Below are positions 58,480-64,000 of a stretch of DNA of 64,000 bases, one piece after another. The stretch spans positions 6,190,989 to 6,254,988 of the forward strand of contig CAIIXF020000006.1 in assembly GCA_903813345.2 (NCBI GenBank). Reading direction: 5' to 3'. Under the pieces are notes generated by a model. The model saw nothing but the letters and a program-made list of their open reading frames with translations, was not told the origin of the DNA and did no database searches. The DNA is from Owenia fusiformis (lineage: Eukaryota; Annelida; Polychaeta; Sabellida; Oweniidae). Within the stretch, counting starts at the first letter, position 1; every line of letters begins with the position of its first letter. The translations under genes were made by a program, and so were the position numbers.

Positions 58480-59500
58480 TGGACATTCATTGTTAACTGC
58501 AATGCACAGAGCTAATAATTTGGTGATCGTGTAGTCATATGCAGAATTTAAAAGCCCATGACATTAATACATATCATCTAACTATTCCAAAGAAAGTTAC
58601 AAAAATATATTTGAAACATCAAGGTAAAAAGAAAACTGTGAATTAATAAATCAATGAAGTCTATTTGCACTTCAAAAAATGTATTTTACTAATTGCATGT
58701 TATGTAATTTGACATCAAAGTTTTCCCATTCTCAGTTCATCCATCTTCGCACGCTCCGGTCTTCAACGACGGGAGCCGAGTGAACGAAGATGCAGTTTAT
58801 CAATATACAGTACAAAGGTGAAAACGTGCCTTATATTTTGATATCAAATCAGATATCTCAATCTTGATTTTAGTTTTGATAAGTCTTTTATCTGAATTCG
58901 CATGTTTGCCACATATGGCAATATCCCACTCTACTGTAACCTCGTCCTTTTTGCAAATACACATACATGTAGGTGGAAAATATTTCAAATTAGATGATTG
59001 AAATAAATTAGTTGAAATATTGTAAGTAAAATATTGCATTGCATAAATGGATATAATTTTAATCAGACACTCAAAGTGTGTGATGTAAAAATACCTGCAG
59101 ATCAATCATGTCAATTCCCGAACAAAAATACTCATAAAAATGGTTTATTGTAACCAATATGCTTAGCAAGGTAAGGTTCAAATGACTTATTTGAAAACAA
59201 TCAGGAAACCAAGCGCAGGTAAATATATATGAACTTAGGTATTTTACACACCCAAAAGAAAAAATTAATCCTATGATTGTACTCGAAATTGAGATGCAAT
59301 AAATCAACTAATACATCATCCCTGAATATGATCTATACATTTACTAGTATAAAACATTTACAAGTGATCAATTGTTCAAAAAAGTGATGCTCTGAATTAC
59401 ATTCTCTCTGAAACTATATTTCAATTTACTATTTCACTGTCATGTTGCTTCGCATATAGGGGAATGTTACTTAATGTGAACAATGTAAAGGTATTCCCCT
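58480..59500. other. Intergenic, nothing recognised
   Basis: AT-rich. One notable short inverted repeat, CATCTTCG against CGAAGATG, at about 58741-58791 encloses a GC-rich loop with CACGCTCCGG and GGGAGCCGAG. No gene was found. Confidence 0.45.
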
Positions 59501-59509
59501 CACTAAAAT

Positions 59510-59925
59510 GAAATATTTAAGGATTTAAGCCCTGGACTCAGTGCATTGTTTACTGAATCATACCATGAAGGTGTTTTTTCCAAACCTTTGCATGACCACA
59601 CAGCCAGAATGCAAAGTTTAGGAAACAACGCCTGAGTGGAATGAAGCAGCTACAATGCATTGAGTCTTGGGCTTAAATTAATTTCATAAAATCATCCAAA
59701 AGGAATGAAATCACCAAAAGAAAACATTTTCAACGAATTTTTTGGAAGGGTCAAAGTTGGCAAGTCATCAAATCCAATGTGAAAAGTCCATTCATCACCA
59801 TGATAACTGTTTAACTAATGACCTTGCATGTGTTTTTGATATTTCACACACTGTTCATCATGTGAGTACTCTGTTCTGATTGGCTGGAATGGGACACACC
59901 TTGCCTAGCTATGTGTGAATTGCTA
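59510..59925 (-). mobile_element. MITE-like composite element, copy 3, abutting a gene promoter
   Basis: Inverted relative to 20865-21292: AAGGATTTAAGCCCTGGACT, CTCAGTGCATTGT, then ACAATGCATTGAGTCTTGGG with CTTAAATT (clear terminal inverted repeats of 59519-59681), followed by GGTCAAAGTTGGCAAGTCAT and CTGATTGGCTGGAATGGGAC, ACACCTTGCCTAGCTATG. It ends about 70 bp before the start codon of the BIM1-like gene. Confidence 0.75.
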
Positions 59926-59927
59926 AC

Positions 59928-59935
59928 TATATATT
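59928..59935 (+). promoter_or_regulatory. TATA-like element of the BIM1-like gene
   Basis: CTATATAT about 65 nt upstream of the ATG at 59996, immediately after the end of the MITE-like element. Spacing suits a start site near 59960 with a short leader. Assigned only from position and sequence. Confidence 0.4.
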
Positions 59936-59995
59936 GTAATAAAAATATGAATATTTGTACATTGTTGTCCCCTATTTGTCCCCTATAACTCAGCC

Positions 59996-62728
59996 ATGAA
60001 GGTATTGGTGCTGTTGGTCGTGATCTGTGGTGCTATGGCACATCTCTGCCTGTTGTCACCTCTGCAGCGTGGCACTATGAATGGCATTAACACAGCAGGT
60101 AAGGCATCTCCTCAGGGAGACTATAGATGGGTGTTTCCATGAGAAAGTATGAGGGGTTTCTCCTGCAGGAGACAATGAAATACATATATATCTACTCCTC
60201 TGCAGGAGATGACTTTTCTGATGTGGAATATTTCTATTATATCTAAGGTAACTCTTCAGGTATCTCCAAGAATGCCAATATAACAATTCAATTCAATACT
60301 TAGGTTTAATAAAATACATTTATTGTACTTCATGAATATAATAACAAAAGCACCAATCATCACATCCTCATATTGCATTTGATAGGAACACTATCAATGT
60401 TCAGGAACACTATCAATGTTCAGATTTAGAGCTCATACCATATATGGGCATTCAATAGATTGAAAGCCCTTGCTCATACACACAGATTTCCTTAAAGGAC
60501 AACTGAAATAGCTTTTCTCAACTTGCAGCTACAAAAATGGGGTTTTCTCCATTCTAAGCCTAACGTAGAGTTCTTGCGATAGCCATGATAAAATAAATGT
60601 TAGATAACTGCTAACGGTCATAGATAACGAAATAAAACTAACTGATCAATCAAATTGGCCCCCACGTGATTAGTAACGTCATATACAAAATATAGCTTTG
60701 GTTTATTGGTACCTTAGTAATGACAACGTCACGGCAACCATAGGATTGTTGTGTAAACAAATAACAAAACATTTTGGCATTATGACATCATGATCTAATG
60801 GACCAAAACGGGCCACGTGGGGACCAGTGAGAGATCACGTGGGGGCCAATAACGTCACAACCAATTCGAATATTGCTTATTAAGCAGCTATAACGATCGT
60901 TAGAGTGAATTAATTTTCACACTACTGATGAGAAAACATGTCCAAATACATTTATCAAAAAATTGTATTGATTCCTTTAGGTTAAAAATACCATTTCATA
61001 TCTGCTTTAACATATTATTTGCCTTCAGGGGCCACAGACTGTCTGTTAACCACAGGGCCATGTGGAGGTCGTCAACCACATGGTTACCCCCCTCTCGCTT
61101 TCAAGTAAGACCTAGAACTTAGTAGACAGAAGGACCTGGTTCAAACTGGAGAGGAAATGCCCTTTCAACTAAATCATGTGATTAATGGTGCACAGCATAG
61201 GAAAATCAAGTAGAACTAAATCCTAGTTATGGAAATTCATCTCTACATGAAGGAGATAAGATTTCTGAATGCGTAACTTTTGGAGGGGGTGCACATAACC
61301 ACTTAGTAAGTCATTTAAAAGGATGGCAAATAATCCTTATCATTATGGGGGTATGTAGTGGACTTTCAAGGGCATTTTCTTCCATGTTGTCCCAAGCCTC
61401 TTTTCAAAGAATTATTTATTGATTTATTCACTTCAGGAGCTTCAGATTGTCTTCGCACTACAGCTCCATGTGGGGGCAAACAAGTTAGAGCCCCTCCAAC
61501 TGTTGCATACAAGTAAAGTATAACAACCTGCTGTTCTCCCCAGCATTCTAATCTGGTTGTAAAATTCCCATGTTAATTCAAGAAATGTCCAAACCTGGTC
61601 AAAATATACCATGCATTCCAACAATAGTACTGTAGTAAGTGGATTTGTAAAATTCCCATGTTAAATAAGAGATGTTTGATTCTGGTCAAAATATATCATA
61701 CAATCTAACTACCCTATATATAGTAAATGGATATGTAATTTTCAAAAGCTTAAAGGCCCCATACAAAGTTTTCTTTGTTTCTTTAGAGCTGGGAGCAATC
61801 AGACTGTGATTTTCCAGAAGAATCTTGACCACTACAACAAAACAACACCAGTAAGTTCTTTTTACATACAGTTGAAAATCTATGTTCCTTATAGGCTGTT
61901 CTAAAGTTATGTCTATTTGTATTTGACATGAAGAGAGAGAAAGACCTCAATATGTCAAGCAATCTTGTAAATCCTAGGAAGATCCCCTTAAACTTGCTAT
62001 CATCTTAAAATAGGCGAGTCATTAGACCTCATCTAGACAGATTCACCTGGAAAACTCCTGATGCCTAGTTATACTTAAAAAGAAATGCCCATCCTACAAT
62101 GAAAGCTGTCTTTGACTGTTCCAGAAAACAAACAGTTCACTAAAAAATCTAAAATGCATTTTATTCAAGATACATATATTTTAATGTGATATGTTTCTTC
62201 TATGATTCTTCTAAAAAAAGATTTTGGGTCATTTCATCAAAACGGTGTCTAAAACAGCTAGAATCAGATTGATTATGGCGTTTTATCAGCTAAAAGACTG
62301 TCATAGAGTACAGAGAATGAGGCATATATGTCATCGTTTTAGGGTTATTTCTCCATATCCTTTGGTCCAGCCCAGATAGCCTTAAAAGAATTCAGTAGGG
62401 TCCCAGACAGAGGAGAACCTAGCCTATATGTATACACAGTCAATGTCACTATACCAAAAAAGTGAGTATTTTCTCAATTCCTAAAAACATTAACTCGTAT
62501 AATTCAACATCAAGTCTCACATCCCCCTATATAGCGTAATAAAGAGTAGAGATATACAAATTGCTTACACAATAGTACACAAATAACAATTTAGGATGAT
62601 TTCTAAGCCTACATGTATATTGTACTTTCAGACCAGATCCATTCCATACAATACAAGTGGTCTATGTGACAAACAACACTGCAGCGCCACCTATGTTCTA
62701 TCAATGTGCTGATTTCCAAATAAATTAG
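59996..62728 (+). CDS. Secreted BIM1/X325-like (LPMO-like) copper-binding protein with alternative exons
   Basis: Exons 59996-60098, then either 61029-61104 or 61437-61512, then 61787-61850, 62343-62461 and 62632-62728 (TAG) give 152 residues. Residues 1-15 (MKVLVLLVVICGAMA) are a signal peptide whose predicted cleavage leaves an N-terminal His (HLCLLSPLQRG). An N-terminal His is the key copper ligand of lytic polysaccharide monooxygenases and of the LPMO-like X325/BIM1 proteins. A PCGG motif, a later His in NLDHYN, a beta-rich region (GYFSISFGP) and a C-terminal YQCADF also fit BIM1-like proteins, which in fungi take part in copper uptake and are usually membrane-tethered; no anchor is seen here. 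Sequons NQT, NKT, NVT and NNT suggest glycosylation. The two 76 nt exons are duplicates and cannot both be included in frame. Family assignment is by pattern; enzyme activity is not implied. Confidence 0.75.
60240..61028. other. Intron 1 of the BIM1-like gene, containing a dispersed repeat
   Basis: Includes a 19 bp direct repeat (AGGAACACTATCAATGTTC, twice near 60384-60421). The block at about 60630-60745 is nearly identical to part of 9840-10105. A GC-rich patch follows (GGCCACGTGGGG; ATCACGTGGGGGCC). No further exon was found. Confidence 0.5.
61437..61512 (+). CDS. Alternative copy of the PCGG exon (mutually exclusive)
   Basis: A 76 nt exon starting in phase 1 and ending in phase 2, identical in length and phase to 61029-61104. 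It encodes GASDCLRTTAPCGGKQ and APPTVAYK. About 15 of 26 residues match the other copy, including both Cys of the D-C-L...P-C-G-G core. The basic QVR replaces QPH, so the His of the first copy is lost. It has its own acceptor (TTCACTTCAG) and donor (GTAAAG). Confidence 0.8.
62719..62724 (+). terminator. Polyadenylation hexamer overlapping the coding end
   Basis: AATAAA lies in the last codons of the BIM1-like gene, just before the TAG at 62726. If used, the 3' UTR is only a few tens of bases. No better hexamer was seen in the next 100 bases. Confidence 0.35.
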
Positions 62729-62729
62729 A

Positions 62730-63640
62730 TAATACCAATGACTGAATCTTTTTGTTCATTCATCTTATTTAAGAATCCATTTGGAAGTATAGCCATACTT
62801 CCACCGTAAGCTTGACTGGGTATACCTTGTATACCTTTGATGTAACTTTCAATCAGAAATGCAATGCAGGCATATCATAATTTACTTCGATCTCCCAGGA
62901 TTTTATTTGTTTGAATCCAGAGGATTCATGTGGAAATCAAAAATCGAAATATAACCTTTTTACTGCCGTGACAGTTTAGCACTATATATCTTATGAAGGT
63001 GAAGGATGTCTTAAATATGGGTCTTCATAAGGTTATATCTCTCACGTCAATTATGCAACTTTTGTGTTTGCACATAGCTGAATGTTCTCTCACTTATGGC
63101 ATAATAAGATGGAGACTAACTCTGAATATGTCACCTCAATGCCCTGCATGATACACTGACATGATGGAGTCTCATGATCATTCCTTCCTTCTCAAGCAGC
63201 CTGTATGACAGCAGAGATCCTGTATGACAGCAGAGATGTGATGAGTATCAGAATGTTTCTGTATAATGTTAATCCCTTGTTCGTCACGGCAATGACATTG
63301 TGTCTTTTGGTCTGCTTGTAAATTAATCCCATCTTCAAGAAATAATCTTCTCATCTGAAAGTACAATACAATGAAAATCTTCAAATAATTTTTTATCTTC
63401 ACGAATACTAAATAAGAAAATAATATAATTACTGCACAGTAGAAAATGTTTAAATTCTTCACAAAATTCTCAAATGGGTGTTATGATTTTAAAATGGGTG
63501 TGAGGTAATTTTCATATATTCAACTATGTGCAACATACAACTGCGTGAATGAAGATGACAAGTGTCTACATTAGAATGCAATGGCTAAAGCAAAATATAA
63601 AGTGCAATTACACATAATTGATACAGTTAATATTTAATTA
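62730..63640. other. Intergenic, nothing recognised
   Basis: AT-rich. A tandem pair of CCTGTATGACAGCAGAGAT occurs at 63199-63238. No exon or RNA gene was recognised. Confidence 0.45.
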
Positions 63641-63848
63641 CTATGCAGTAATTCCAAAGTTAATTGGTTTACAATACATTTCATGGGATTGTCAATTAAG
63701 GTATGCCAAAGGCAAGCCAAAGTAAATCAAATTATTAATAACAAATTGATAAATAACAAAAGGACAATTTTGATAATGAAAAAAATGCTCATCCATTTGT
63801 CTTTTAGGGGATATTAAGCATAAAAGGTCAACTTTGAAACTGATAAAA

Positions 63849-64000
63849 ATGTTCCGTTTCATAAATATGTTCAAGTGCACTCTATTTATTTTGCTTCTCC
63901 TGATTTGGATGATCACAGTGCTGTTTCTTTTGGATACTTCAATAAAAACAACAGCGATCTCAAGAAAAACAGCACCATCTAGAATAGCAATTAATATGCC
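63849..64000 (+). CDS. Second copy of the type II glycosyltransferase-like gene (cut by window end)
   Basis: The ATG at 63849 opens FRFINMFKCTLFILLLL and IWMITVLFLLDTSIK, which aligns with LFRFRNRFKSSLFVLVFL in the 57384 copy, including the basic N-terminus and membrane anchor. An acceptor-like TTTGTCTTTTAG precedes it, equivalent to the acceptor in the first copy. The upstream flank 63640-63850 is also homologous. It is open to the window end; whether it is intact further on cannot be seen. Confidence 0.75.
   Translation, partial: MFRFINMFKCTLFILLLLIWMITVLFLLDTSIKTTAISRKTAPSRIAINM

Noticed and set aside
61029-61512. Both PCGG exons included in one transcript as a tandem domain repeat
   Set aside because: Exon 2 ends in phase 2 and exon 3 starts in phase 1, so joining them shifts the frame and meets stops.

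Overview
This is a 64 kb piece of an AT-rich, intron-rich invertebrate animal nuclear genome. The evidence is short phase-matched exons bounded by GT/AG sites, AATAAA polyadenylation signals, recognisable metazoan genes (NUP188, NFKBIL1, an apolipoprotein-D-like lipocalin), and a dense load of DNA-transposon fragments, MITE-like inverted repeats, CR1-like LINEs and satellite DNA. Nothing bacterial or plasmid-like is present. The phylum cannot be fixed from the sequence; a lophotrochozoan or a non-vertebrate deuterostome would both fit. Exon limits were placed by eye from splice consensus and frame, so they may be off by a base or two.

Layout: 0.9 kb (-), a signal-peptide first exon of a gene running off the left edge. 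2.5-13.5 kb (-), a BEN-domain-like nuclear protein with a minisatellite-encoded 10-residue repeat. 8.6-15.8 kb, head-on arrays of a ~77 bp satellite broken by other elements. 16.7-24.5 kb (+), a 12-exon CACTA/EnSpm-type transposase gene with an intact 807-codon reading frame. 25.8-35.5 kb (+), the last eight exons of nucleoporin NUP188, with a two-exon lipocalin gene nested on the opposite strand of one intron. 35.95 kb, a decayed Crypton-like fragment. 37.8-41.8 kb (-), the complete NFKBIL1 gene. 43.2-45.6 kb, two CR1-like LINE remnants facing each other. 47.3-54.0 kb (+), an unrecognised 557-residue protein with N-terminal PPxY motifs and a C-terminal CaaX box. 57.4-58.5 kb (+), a frameshifted type II membrane glycosyltransferase-like gene, with a second copy starting at 63.8 kb and cut by the window end. 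60.0-62.7 kb (+), a small secreted protein that resembles the copper-binding BIM1/X325 (LPMO-like) family.

The most unusual feature is in the last of these genes. Its second and third coding exons are tandem duplicates of 76 nt with identical splice phases (start phase 1, end phase 2). Either one joins exon 1 to exon 4 in frame, but both together shift the frame. This is the signature of mutually exclusive alternative exons, here swapping the Cys-Gly-Gly segment of a putative copper protein. The neighbouring genes do not form an obvious pathway; the loci are independent and separated by repeats.
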